Shown here piece by piece: positions 31,645 to 40,090 of a DNA stretch of 64,000 bases. The notes under the pieces were generated by a model that saw only the letters and a program-made list of their open reading frames with translations, did not search any database and was not told the DNA's origin. A program made the position numbers and the translations under genes. Source of the stretch: Pseudomonas sp. (GTDB lineage: Bacteria > Pseudomonadota > Gammaproteobacteria > Pseudomonadales > Pseudomonadaceae); the NCBI RefSeq assembly GCF_002796985.1, contig NZ_PEKX01000020.1:1-64000 (forward strand), in the 5' to 3' direction. Position 1 is the stretch's first letter. Each line of letters starts with the position of its first letter.

Positions 31645-33933
31645 ATGGAAAAGAAACTAGGAAATATCCGAAACAAAGGTTATTCAAATCAGCAAGACGA
31701 TAATCTCTATCCCGCGCAACCCATGACAACGCAATGGAACTCGCAGTCCGCCGCCGCAAACTTCGGTGCAACGGCTTGGGGGGCTCAGACGCTGTATACC
31801 ACTACCGTACCAACGGCCATGGTCAAGGCGACCATCACCGGCGCCACCGACAAGGTCGGCCCGGTACAGGGTGAACTGGCCAACGGCGCTACCACCGATG
31901 ACACCCGCCCAGGATTCCACGGCACCGGAACCCCCAACGAGCAGGTCAAGCTGACGGCCGTCGGCTACTACGCCGATGGCACCCCCAACCACGTGGTCAT
32001 CGATCTGGGTAAAGCACTGGTCCAGCCCGACGGCACCTGGCACTTCACCTCGCCAGCCACTATTCCCAACGGCATCTACGAGATCCATCTCGGCGAATTG
32101 GGCAACCGCGAGAGCGAGGCCTTCCGTCTGGTCATCGACAACCCGTCGATGCCGCCGGCTCCGCAGCAGAACCCTGTGGATACCGTCGTTCTGGGCGCCA
32201 TCGACGACAGCGGGGCAAGCATCACCAACCTGCCCCAGGGTGCGACGACCCACGACGCCAGCCCAACCTTGTTCGGTACGGCTCAGCCCGGCACGGTACT
32301 GCATGTATTAGCGGTGCAATTGAGCGAAAATGGCTCCTTCATCGGCCAGACTGTTCTGGGTGATGCCCAGGTTCAGGCGGATGGTTCCTGGCAGTTCAGC
32401 GTTCCGCCGCTGGCACAGGAAGGTCAGTATCTGTTCCAGGTCGAAGGCACGAACTCGTACGCCTCATTTGCCCTGAATTACACCAGTGGGGATGCCCCGC
32501 TCCATCTGGAGCCAGCCATCACTGGTGTCGTTGACCACTACGGTCCGGTTCAAGGCGAACTGAGCAACGGTGCTACCACCGACGATATCCGTCCGGCCTT
32601 CCATGGCACCGGCACTCCAGGCGAACTGATCATGATCAGTGCCGTGGCTGTCGACGTGAATGGCATCCCGGCGAACGCCGCCCTCGACCTCGGCCAGGCC
32701 CTGGTGCAGGCCGATGGTACCTGGCAGTTCACCTCGTCTTACCCACTCGCCAACGGCACCTACGACTTCCATGCCGGCCAGGGCACCGGGAGTGAAGCCT
32801 TCCGTCTGGTGATCGACAACACCGGCGCCGTACCGCAACCGGAGCCTCAGCCAGAGCCGCAGCCACAACCGGAACCGGAACCGCAACCGCAACCGCAACC
32901 GCAACCAGAGCCGCAGCCGGAACCCGTGCCGAGCAAGGCCGCCATCACTGGCGCCGTCGACCATGTCGGTCCGGTACAGGGTGAACTGGCCAATGGCGCC
33001 ACCACCGACGATATCCGTCCGACCTTCCACGGTACCGGCACCCCCGGCGAACTGGTCATGATCAATGCCGTCGCCGTCGCCGTGGATGGCATCCCGGCGA
33101 ACGCCACGCTCGGCCTCGGTCAGGCCACGGTTCAGGCCGATGGCAGCTGGCACTTCAGCACTGCCTATCCGCTGGTCAACGGTACCTACGACTTCCAGGT
33201 CGGCCAGGGTGATGCGTTCCGTCTGGTGATCGACAACACCGGCGCAGTACCGCAGCCAGAACCGCAGCCGCAACCTGAGCCACAGCCCGAGCCGCAGCCG
33301 GAACCGCACCCGGGCATGATCAATGCCGTCATCACCGGTGCCATCGACAACGTTGGCCCGGTGACCGGCGAGCTGGGTAACCATGCCACCACCGATGACT
33401 CCGCTCCCACTTTCCACGGTCTCGGCAACCCGGGCGAAGCACTGGCGCTGACCGCCATCGGTGTCGGCATAAACGGCAAACCCACGGGTGAAGTGATCAA
33501 GCTGGGCATGGCCGTGGTAGACGCCGATGGCACCTGGAGCTTCACCTCGAAGCTCCCGCTCAGCTACGGCAGCTACGACATCCATGTCGGCAACGGCCCC
33601 CAGGTCGAGCCCTTCCGCATTACCTACGAAGACGGGCACATGGCTCAGCAGCAGGAGCCGCTCGTGCTCAACGCCCAGCAAAGCGATAGCTGGCTCGCTG
33701 GCGACAGCCACGGCGAACTCCAGTTGACGCTCAAGAGCGGTGCAACGGAGCAGCCGCAAAGCAACGCATCCCTGCCGCAACTGGGCAACGTGCTGGAAAT
33801 GGACGCCGGCCAACTGCAGTGGGGCGCTCAGCAGAACACCCACGAAGGCCAGTTCGCCCACTCCAGCGCCGCGTTCGACGCGCGTCCAACCATGCTGGAA
33901 GAGCTGAACACCTTCAACGCCCACGTGGTTTAA
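31645..33933 (+). CDS. Ig-like repeat protein with proline-rich linkers, surface or secreted candidate
   Basis: A 762-residue protein with about five bacterial Ig-like repeats of roughly 100 residues, starting near 62, 180 (most divergent), 290, 432 and 558. Each conserved copy carries ITGAxDxxGPVxGEL, TTDDxxPxFHGxG, QADGTWxF and FRLVIDN motifs. Repeats 3/4 and 4/5 are joined by PEPQ/PQPEP-rich linkers (about 396-428 and 536-556). Copies 3 and 4 are nearly identical at DNA level, which indicates recent duplication. There is no Sec signal peptide; the acidic C-terminal tail (about 666-762) ends in hydrophobic residues, so a type I route is possible but unproven. No secretion genes adjoin. The function is unknown; adhesin-like is a guess. 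A start at 31723 is an alternative. Confidence 0.6.
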   Translation: MEKKLGNIRNKGYSNQQDDNLYPAQPMTTQWNSQSAAANFGATAWGAQTLYTTTVPTAMVKATITGATDKVGPVQGELANGATTDDTRPGFHGTGTPNEQVKLTAVGYYADGTPNHVVIDLGKALVQPDGTWHFTSPATIPNGIYEIHLGELGNRESEAFRLVIDNPSMPPAPQQNPVDTVVLGAIDDSGASITNLPQGATTHDASPTLFGTAQPGTVLHVLAVQLSENGSFIGQTVLGDAQVQADGSWQFSVPPLAQEGQYLFQVEGTNSYASFALNYTSGDAPLHLEPAITGVVDHYGPVQGELSNGATTDDIRPAFHGTGTPGELIMISAVAVDVNGIPANAALDLGQALVQADGTWQFTSSYPLANGTYDFHAGQGTGSEAFRLVIDNTGAVPQPEPQPEPQPQPEPEPQPQPQPQPEPQPEPVPSKAAITGAVDHVGPVQGELANGATTDDIRPTFHGTGTPGELVMINAVAVAVDGIPANATLGLGQATVQADGSWHFSTAYPLVNGTYDFQVGQGDAFRLVIDNTGAVPQPEPQPQPEPQPEPQPEPHPGMINAVITGAIDNVGPVTGELGNHATTDDSAPTFHGLGNPGEALALTAIGVGINGKPTGEVIKLGMAVVDADGTWSFTSKLPLSYGSYDIHVGNGPQVEPFRITYEDGHMAQQQEPLVLNAQQSDSWLAGDSHGELQLTLKSGATEQPQSNASLPQLGNVLEMDAGQLQWGAQQNTHEGQFAHSSAAFDARPTMLEELNTFNAHVV

Positions 33934-34011
33934 GCCACAAGCCCGGCGGCGGCCCTTCGGCCGTCGCCGGCTGACTGATCCCCATCTCGCCCCGTCCCCC
34001 ATCAGGAATAT

Positions 34012-34037
34012 CCCCGATGGGATACCGGGGCTTTTTT
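34012..34037 (+). terminator. possible rho-independent terminator after the repeat protein gene
   Basis: CCCCG (34012-34016) and CGGGG (34026-34030) with a nine-base loop are followed by CTTTTTT. The stem is short but the T-run is good. Confidence 0.55.
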
Positions 34038-34240
34038 CCACCGCCGCGACACTCCGCCACTGCCAGCCGGCCTATTCAGCCCCGCTGGCCAGCCACCGTC
34101 GTGGCCCACCGCACAGGCCACACAGCGATGCTTACCGCCCGACCATCCGCTCGTCCGAAGGATTGGCCCCACGTTGCTTGGGCCATTTCAGCGCATCAGG
34201 TAAACTTCCGCATCTTTGCCTTCTCATAACGATCAGCCTG

Positions 34241-36151
34241 ATGCCCACGACGTTTCACGAGATTCCCCGCGCGCGCCCCGCCACGCCCCTGCTCGACCGC
34301 GCCAGCACGCCGGTAGAGCTGCGTCGGCTGGGCGAAGCGGAGCTGCTGACCCTCGCTGACGAGCTGCGCCAGTACCTGCTGTACAGCGTCGGCCAGACTG
34401 GCGGGCACTTCGGCGCAGGCCTGGGCGTGATCGAGCTGACGGTCGCCCTGCACTACGTCTTCGACACCCCGGACGACCGCCTGGTGTGGGACGTGGGCCA
34501 TCAGGCCTACCCGCACAAGATCCTCACCGGTCGCCGCGAGCGCATGGGCAGCCTGCGCCAGAAGGACGGCCTCGCCGCCTTCCCGCGTCGTTCGGAAAGC
34601 GAGTACGACACCTTCGGCGTCGGTCATTCCAGCACCTCCATCAGCGCTGCCCTCGGCATGGCCATCGCCGCGCGCATGCAGGGCTCGGGGCGCAAATCGG
34701 TGGCGGTGATCGGCGACGGCGCACTGACCGCCGGCATGGCCTTCGAGGCGCTCAACCACGCGTCGGAGGTCAAGGCCGACATGCTGGTGATCCTCAACGA
34801 CAACGACATGTCGATCTCCAACAACGTCGGCGGCCTGTCCAACTACCTGGCCAAGATCCTCTCCAGCCGCACCTACAGCAGCATGCGCGAAGGCAGCAAG
34901 AAGGTGCTCTCGCGCCTGCCCGGCGCCTGGGAAATCGCCCGCCGCACCGAGGAATACGCCAAGGGCATGCTGGTCCCCGGCACGCTCTTCGAGGAGCTGG
35001 GCTGGAACTACATCGGCCCCATCGACGGCCATGACCTGCCGACCCTGATCGCCACTCTGCGCAACATGCGCGACCTCAAGGGTCCGCAGTTCCTGCATGT
35101 GGTGACCAAGAAGGGCAAGGGCTTCGGCCCGGCCGAGATCGACCCGATCGGCTACCACGCCATCACCAAGCTGGAGCCCGAGGGCGCCCCCGCCCACGCC
35201 GTGCCGAAACCGGCCGGCGGGCCGAAATACTCCAGCGTGTTCGGCCAATGGTTGTGCGACATGGCCGCGAGTGACCCGCGCCTGGTCGGCATCACCCCGG
35301 CGATGAAGGAAGGCTCCGACCTCGTCGCCTTCGCCGACAGATTCCCGGACCGCTACTTCGACGTTGCCATCGCCGAGCAGCACGCCGTGACCCTGGCGGC
35401 CGGCATGGCCTGCGACGGCGCCAAGCCGGTGGTGGCGATCTACTCCACCTTCCTGCAGCGCGGTTACGACCAACTGATCCATGACGTCGCGGTGCAGAAC
35501 CTCGACGTGCTGTTCGCCATCGACCGCGCCGGCCTGGTGGGCGAAGACGGCCCGACCCACGCCGGCAGCTTCGACCTCTCCTACCTGCGCTGCATCCCCG
35601 GCATGCTGGTGATGACCCCCAGCGACGAGAACGAACTGCGCAAGCTGCTCACCACCGGCCATCACTTCGAAGGCCCGGCGGCGGTGCGCTACCCGCGCGG
35701 CACCGGCCCCAACGCGCCCATCGAGGCAACGCTGGAACCGGTAGAAATCGGCAAGGGCGTGCTGCGCCGCGAAGGCAAGGCCGGCAAGGTCGCCTTCCTG
35801 GTGTTCGGCGTGCAACTGGCCGAAGCGCTGAAAGTCGCCGAGCAGTTCGACGCAACCGTCGCCGACATGCGCTTCGTCAAGCCGCTGGACGAGGAACTGG
35901 TGCGCCAGCTGGCCGCCAGCCACGAACTGCTGGTGACCCTCGAAGAGAACTCGGTGATGGGTGGCGCCGGCGCCGCCGTCAGCGAATTCCTCGCTCGCGA
36001 GAATCTCCAGCAGCCGATCCTGCACCTGGGCCTGCCGGACTACTACGTCGAGCACGCCAAGCCGGCGCAGATGCTCGCGGAGTGCGGGCTAGACGCCGCC
36101 GGCATCGAGGCCTCGGTGAAAGCGCGCCTGGAGGCACTCGGCAAGCGCTGA
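34241..36151 (+). CDS. dxs: 1-deoxy-D-xylulose-5-phosphate synthase
   Basis: A 636-residue thiamine-diphosphate enzyme catalysing the first step of the MEP isoprenoid pathway from pyruvate and glyceraldehyde 3-phosphate. Landmarks are VWDVGHQAYPHKILTGR, the ThDP-binding GDGALTAGMAFEALNHAS, NDNDMSISNNVGG, and the transketolase-type DVAIAEQHAVTLAAGMA and DRAGLVGEDGPTHAG. The ATG at 34241 was preferred to earlier in-frame codons. In related genomes dxs directly follows ispA; here it is 18.7 kb away and needs its own promoter. TTGGGC (34178) and TAAACT (34201) at 17-base spacing are weak candidates. A perfect hairpin terminator follows. Confidence 0.95.
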   Translation: MPTTFHEIPRARPATPLLDRASTPVELRRLGEAELLTLADELRQYLLYSVGQTGGHFGAGLGVIELTVALHYVFDTPDDRLVWDVGHQAYPHKILTGRRERMGSLRQKDGLAAFPRRSESEYDTFGVGHSSTSISAALGMAIAARMQGSGRKSVAVIGDGALTAGMAFEALNHASEVKADMLVILNDNDMSISNNVGGLSNYLAKILSSRTYSSMREGSKKVLSRLPGAWEIARRTEEYAKGMLVPGTLFEELGWNYIGPIDGHDLPTLIATLRNMRDLKGPQFLHVVTKKGKGFGPAEIDPIGYHAITKLEPEGAPAHAVPKPAGGPKYSSVFGQWLCDMAASDPRLVGITPAMKEGSDLVAFADRFPDRYFDVAIAEQHAVTLAAGMACDGAKPVVAIYSTFLQRGYDQLIHDVAVQNLDVLFAIDRAGLVGEDGPTHAGSFDLSYLRCIPGMLVMTPSDENELRKLLTTGHHFEGPAAVRYPRGTGPNAPIEATLEPVEIGKGVLRREGKAGKVAFLVFGVQLAEALKVAEQFDATVADMRFVKPLDEELVRQLAASHELLVTLEENSVMGGAGAAVSEFLARENLQQPILHLGLPDYYVEHAKPAQMLAECGLDAAGIEASVKARLEALGKR

Positions 36152-36190
36152 GACCGATCGGCGTCTCCCTCGCCGGGAGTATTGCCAGTG

Positions 36191-36221
36191 ACGGGCGCAC
36201 CGACTAAGGTGCGCCCGTTTT
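36191..36221 (+). terminator. rho-independent terminator of dxs
   Basis: ACGGGCGCACC (36191-36201) and GGTGCGCCCGT (36208-36218) form a perfect 11-base stem with a six-base loop and TTTT. It abuts the B12 riboswitch. Confidence 0.85.
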
Positions 36222-36385
36222 CGTTCGAGGTAACGGGAAGCAGGTGAAAGACCTGCGCTGCCCCCGCAACGGTAACCGACGCACTCCTCACGGAGCGCAG
36301 CATCGCCATCCGCCACTGCATTTAGCGGGAAGGCGGCGATGTGACGTCGGCAGCCCGGAGACCGCCCTCGACACGCCCCGACAGG
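36222..36385 (+). ncRNA. cobalamin riboswitch
   Basis: The B12 aptamer is recognisable in order: TCGAGGTAACGGGAAGCAGG (36225-36244), GTGAAAGACCTGCGCTGCCC, CCGCAACGGTAA, and the B12-box equivalent GGCAGCCCGGAGACCGCC (36349-36366) with a closing CCTCGA. It lies directly upstream of the TonB-dependent receptor gene and would switch it off when adenosylcobalamin is plentiful. A downstream hairpin (36396-36417) is the likely expression platform. Confidence 0.9.
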
Positions 36386-36395
36386 TGTTGCGGAG

Positions 36396-36417
36396 GGCCG
36401 CACCGTCAAGTGCGGCC
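36396..36417 (+). promoter_or_regulatory. hairpin downstream of the cobalamin aptamer
   Basis: GGCCGCAC (36396-36403) and GTGCGGCC (36410-36417) form a perfect stem with a six-base loop. There is no T-run, so control of translation or a different alternative structure is more likely than simple termination. Confidence 0.45.
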
Positions 36418-36473
36418 TGCCGCCCTTGCCACGCCCTCCTCGAAAGTCATCCGACCGCTTTTGAGGACGTTCC

Positions 36474-38330
36474 ATGAAACTGACCCGACTCGCCCTGGCC
36501 ACCAGCCTGCTGCCCGGCATGGCCTTCGCCACTGGCGATATCTACACGCTCTCCGACCAGGTGATCACCTCCGCCCGCCAGGCCCAGCCGCGTGCCGAAG
36601 CTACCTCGGCCAACAGCGTGTTCACCCGCGCCGACATCGAACGCCTGCAAGTGCGCAGCGTGCCCGCCCTGCTCGCCCGCGTGCCCGGCGTGCAGATGGG
36701 CAGCTCCGGTGGCGTGGTCTCCTACTCCGTGCGCGGCACCGGCACCGCGCAGACCCTGGTGCTGGTCGATGGCCAGCGTGTCGCCTCGGCCAGCAGCGGC
36801 ATCGCCCGACTGGACTACCTGAGCATCGACAGCATCGAGCGTGTCGAAGTAACTCGCGGCCCGCGCTCCGCGCTGTACGGCGCCGACGCCATCGGCGGGG
36901 TCATCCAGATCTTCACCCGCCGCGGCGAAGCCGGCCTGCACCCGGAAGTGCGTCTGGCCGCTGGCAGCCACGGCACCTTCGAACGCAGCCTGAGCCTCTC
37001 CGGTGGCGACGAGCAGACCCGCTACAACCTCGGCGGCAGCCTGGACGAAAGCCAGGGCTGGGATCGCACCAGCGACAACGTCGGCGCCGACAGCGACCAC
37101 GACGCCCAGCGCAACAAGGCCGTGCACCTGAACCTGGACCATCGCTTCAGCGAGGACTGGAAGGCCGGCCTGAACCTCAACGACCAGCGCGGCAAGAACG
37201 AATACGACGACGCCTACAACTTCGAGCCGGGTACGCCCCAGGACGAATTCCGCGTCAGCAGCTACAGCGCCTTCCTCGACGGCCAGCTCACCCAGATGTG
37301 GAACAGCCGCCTGGAGCTGGGCCGCAGCTTCGACCGCAACAAGGCCGTGGGCGCTGCCGACAGCTGGAACAACGGCACGCTGGAAACCACCCGCCACTCG
37401 GCGAGCTGGATCAACCGCCTGCAACTGGACGACGCCAACCAGTTGGCCCTGGGCGCCGACTGGTACGAAGACAAGGTCGACGGCAGCACCGCCTTCGCCG
37501 AAGACCAGCGCAGCAACCGCGCCTTCTTCGCCCAGCACAGCTTCAAGGGCGACAACTTCGGCACCGAGCTGGGCATCCGCCACGACAACAACCAGGCGTA
37601 CGGCAGCCAGAACAGCTGGAACGCCGCCTTCAGCCTGCCGGTGGGCGACAGCCAGACCTGGATCGCCAGCTACGGCGAAGGCTTCCGCGCGCCGACCTTC
37701 AGCGACCTCTACTACCCCGGCGCAAGCAACCCGGACCTCAAGGCCGAGACCTCGAAGACCTACGAGCTGCAATGGCGCGGGGACATCGAAGGCACGCACC
37801 TGGAAGCCTCGCTGTACCGCACCGAGATCGACGACATGATTGCCTGGGACAGCAACAGCAATCAGCCGGAGAACATCAACAAGGCGCGCATCAATGGCTT
37901 CGAGGCCAGCGTCGCCCGCGACGTGCTGGGCTGGCAGGCCGCGCTCGGCCTGAGCCTGATCGACCCGCGCGACCGCGACACCGGCCACACCCTGCCGTAC
38001 CGCGCACGCCGCACCCTGAGCCTGGACCTCGACCGCCAGTTCGGCGCCATCGGCGTCGGCGGCACCTGGCGTGCAGTCAGCCAGCGCTACGACGACGCCG
38101 CCAACACGCGCGAGCTGTCCGGCTACGGCGTACTCGACCTGCGCACCAGCTGGCTGGCCAGCGATGAGATTCGCTTCGACCTGAAGCTCGATAACGCCCT
38201 GGACCGCGACTACACCCTGGGCGACTACCTGCGCCCGACCAGCCCGATGGACTTCATGGGCGAAGCCCGCCCCTACCAGGAACCTGGCCGCACCGCGCTG
38301 CTGGCGGTGACCTGGACGCCGGAGCTGTAA
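36474..38330 (+). CDS. btuB: TonB-dependent vitamin B12 receptor
   Basis: A 618-residue outer-membrane receptor with a signal peptide (about 1-20), a TonB-box-like DQVITSA near residue 28, a plug domain (about 35-145, with VPGVQMGSSGG and RGPRSALYGADAIGGVIQI) and a 22-strand barrel ending in aromatic-rich strands. The BtuB assignment rests on the plug pattern and the B12 riboswitch directly upstream. It imports cobalamin across the outer membrane using TonB energy. GAGGA at 36463-36467 supports the start. The usual cobalamin uptake or synthesis genes do not follow it here. Confidence 0.9.
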   Translation: MKLTRLALATSLLPGMAFATGDIYTLSDQVITSARQAQPRAEATSANSVFTRADIERLQVRSVPALLARVPGVQMGSSGGVVSYSVRGTGTAQTLVLVDGQRVASASSGIARLDYLSIDSIERVEVTRGPRSALYGADAIGGVIQIFTRRGEAGLHPEVRLAAGSHGTFERSLSLSGGDEQTRYNLGGSLDESQGWDRTSDNVGADSDHDAQRNKAVHLNLDHRFSEDWKAGLNLNDQRGKNEYDDAYNFEPGTPQDEFRVSSYSAFLDGQLTQMWNSRLELGRSFDRNKAVGAADSWNNGTLETTRHSASWINRLQLDDANQLALGADWYEDKVDGSTAFAEDQRSNRAFFAQHSFKGDNFGTELGIRHDNNQAYGSQNSWNAAFSLPVGDSQTWIASYGEGFRAPTFSDLYYPGASNPDLKAETSKTYELQWRGDIEGTHLEASLYRTEIDDMIAWDSNSNQPENINKARINGFEASVARDVLGWQAALGLSLIDPRDRDTGHTLPYRARRTLSLDLDRQFGAIGVGGTWRAVSQRYDDAANTRELSGYGVLDLRTSWLASDEIRFDLKLDNALDRDYTLGDYLRPTSPMDFMGEARPYQEPGRTALLAVTWTPEL

Positions 38331-38355
38331 GTCAGGCCCGAGCCGAATGGCTCTT

Positions 38356-38439
38356 CGTAGGATGGCGTGGAGCGAAGCGATACCCATCGATCCCTGCACC
38401 GACAGCATGGGTATCGCCTAGGCTCCACGCCATCCTACG
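38356..38439. repeat. complete palindromic repeat, GTAGGATGGCGTGGAG family
   Basis: Long arms CGTAGGATGGCGTGGAGCGA...ATACCCAT and their inverse flank a short centre, with a small mismatch in the right arm (CGCCTAGG). This is the intact relative of the truncated copy at 62-133. Confidence 0.8.
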
Positions 38440-38523
38440 GTCGAGGCTCCCGGAGGCGGTAGTGGGCCATGCCCTCGATCGCACCCATGGGGCGCTCCTG
38501 CAGGGAACATCGGTGTCAGGACC

Positions 38524-38595
38524 TGTTCGCGAGCAAGCTCGCCTCCTACGAAGAGCGCACTGGCCCAGCCTGTAGGAGCGAGCTTGCTCGCGAAC
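38524..38595. repeat. REP pair in outward-facing orientation
   Basis: GTTCGCGAGCAAGCTCGC at 38524 and GTAGGAGCGAGCTTGCTCGC at 38572 are the two arms of the main REPIN family but in reversed order relative to 4119-4196. The left arm has one extra C. Confidence 0.7.
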
Positions 38596-38611
38596 CCGCT
38601 CAACGGCGGGC

Positions 38612-39211
38612 TCAGCCCAGAACACCCGCCATCCGCCCCAACTCCGCGCAGTCCCGCGCGTGCCAGTCGGTCAGCTCCGGCCATGGATTCTCCGGCAGAT
38701 TGACCAGAGCACTGTGCGCCCCGGCGGCGCGGGCGCAGTCGAGGTCGAAGCGGTAGTCACCGACCATCAGCATCCGCTGCGGCGCCACGTCCCAGCGCGC
38801 GGCCAGGCGTAGCAGGCCGTCCGGGCTGGGCTTGGGCTCGGCCTCGCCACGGCCGAGAACATCCTCGGTCAGGAAGCAATCACCGATGCCAATCGCGGCC
38901 AGCGTGATCAGCGCCAGCTCATGGGCATTGCGGGTGAGGATGCCGAGGCGGTAGCCGGCGCCGTGCAGCGCACGCACCAGTTCGACTGCGCCGGGAGCAG
39001 CAGTGGAGGCCACCGCCAGCTCGCGCTCGTGCTCCAGCAGCCAGGCATGCTTGGCCGCCGCCTCGGCTTCCGGCAGCGCCGCCAGGTGGCTGAGGATGTC
39101 GTGCTCCTGGGGAATCCCCAGGGCGCGCTTGATCGCCGGGAAGTCATGCACCGCCAGGGTCAGGGTGCCGTCCATGTCGAACACCCAGTGGCGGATGCCT
39201 TCCAGCGTCAT
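38612..39211 (-). CDS. HAD-superfamily phosphatase/hydrolase
   Basis: A 199-residue HAD hydrolase. Motif I is FDMDGTLT (near residue 10-17), motif II is ILTRNAHE, the lysine is in EPKPSPDG, and motif IV is VGDYRFDLDCA. It resembles phosphoglycolate-phosphatase-like or pyrimidine-nucleotidase-like members; the substrate is unknown. The ATG at 39211 overlaps the TesB stop (TCAT read on the plus strand), so the two are translationally coupled. It is the last gene of the four-gene minus-strand operon. Confidence 0.85.
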   Translation of the reverse strand: MTLEGIRHWVFDMDGTLTLAVHDFPAIKRALGIPQEHDILSHLAALPEAEAAAKHAWLLEHERELAVASTAAPGAVELVRALHGAGYRLGILTRNAHELALITLAAIGIGDCFLTEDVLGRGEAEPKPSPDGLLRLAARWDVAPQRMLMVGDYRFDLDCARAAGAHSALVNLPENPWPELTDWHARDCAELGRMAGVLG

Positions 39212-40077
39212 GCCCAGTCCTCGCGGCGGCGGATCAGGCCTTCCTGGGTCGAGGAGGCGACCAGCTGGCCGTCCCGGTTGAAGATGCTGCCACGCACGAA
39301 GCCACGGCCATTGCCGGCCCAGGGGCTGTCGATGGCGTAGAGCAGCCACTCGTCCGCGCGCAGGTCGCGGTGGAACCACACGGAATGGTCGATGGTGGCG
39401 ACCTGCATGTCCTTCTGCCACACCGAGCGCCCGTGGGGCAGCAGCGAGGTGGTGAGGAAGCCGAAGTCCGAGGCGTAGGCGAGGATGTATTTGTGCAGCG
39501 CCGGGATGTCCGGCAGCTTGCCGTCGGCGCGCAGCCAGAGGTACTTGATCGGCTCGCCGACCTCGGGGTCGTACGGGTCGTTCTCGGTCACCGGGCGGAT
39601 TTCGATGGGCTTGGGATACAGCAGCTTGTCGCGGATGCGCTCGGGGAACTGCGCAGCACTGCGCTTCTTCAGGTCCTGATCGGTCGGCAGGTTCTCCGGG
39701 CCGACCACGTCGGGCATGGCGATCTGGTGCTCGAAACCGCCCTCGTCGGTCTGGAACGAGGTGCTCAGGGCGAAGATCGGCTGGCCCTTCTGGATCGCGG
39801 TGACGCGGCGGGTGCTGAAGGTGCCGCCGTCGCGCACGCGATCGACCTGATAGACGACCGGCTTGCTGGCGTCGCCCGGGCGCAGGAAGTAGCCGTGCAT
39901 GGAGTGCACATGGCGCTCCGGCTCCACGGTCTGGCTGGCCGCCGACAGCGCCTGGCCGAGCACTTGCCCGCCGTAGAGCTGGCGGAACCCGAGGTCCTGG
40001 CTCGAGCCACGGAACAGGTTCTCTTCGATCTGTTCCAGGCTCAGCAGAGCCACCAGGTTGTCCAGGATCTGGGTCAT
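39208..40077 (-). CDS. tesB: acyl-CoA thioesterase II
   Basis: A 289-residue double-hotdog thioesterase that hydrolyses medium- and long-chain acyl-CoA. Landmarks are FRGSSQDLGFRQLYGGQVLGQAL, MHGYFLRPGDASKPVVYQVDR, SFQTDEGGFEHQ and the C-terminal DHSVWFHRDLRADEWLLY with NRDGQLVASSTQEGLIR. The start at 40077 (MTQILDNL) has AGGAAA upstream. It follows the nitroreductase gene by 13 bases and overlaps the HAD gene. Confidence 0.95.
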   Translation of the reverse strand: MTQILDNLVALLSLEQIEENLFRGSSQDLGFRQLYGGQVLGQALSAASQTVEPERHVHSMHGYFLRPGDASKPVVYQVDRVRDGGTFSTRRVTAIQKGQPIFALSTSFQTDEGGFEHQIAMPDVVGPENLPTDQDLKKRSAAQFPERIRDKLLYPKPIEIRPVTENDPYDPEVGEPIKYLWLRADGKLPDIPALHKYILAYASDFGFLTTSLLPHGRSVWQKDMQVATIDHSVWFHRDLRADEWLLYAIDSPWAGNGRGFVRGSIFNRDGQLVASSTQEGLIRRREDWA

Positions 40078-40090
40078 GCGCTTTGTTTCC

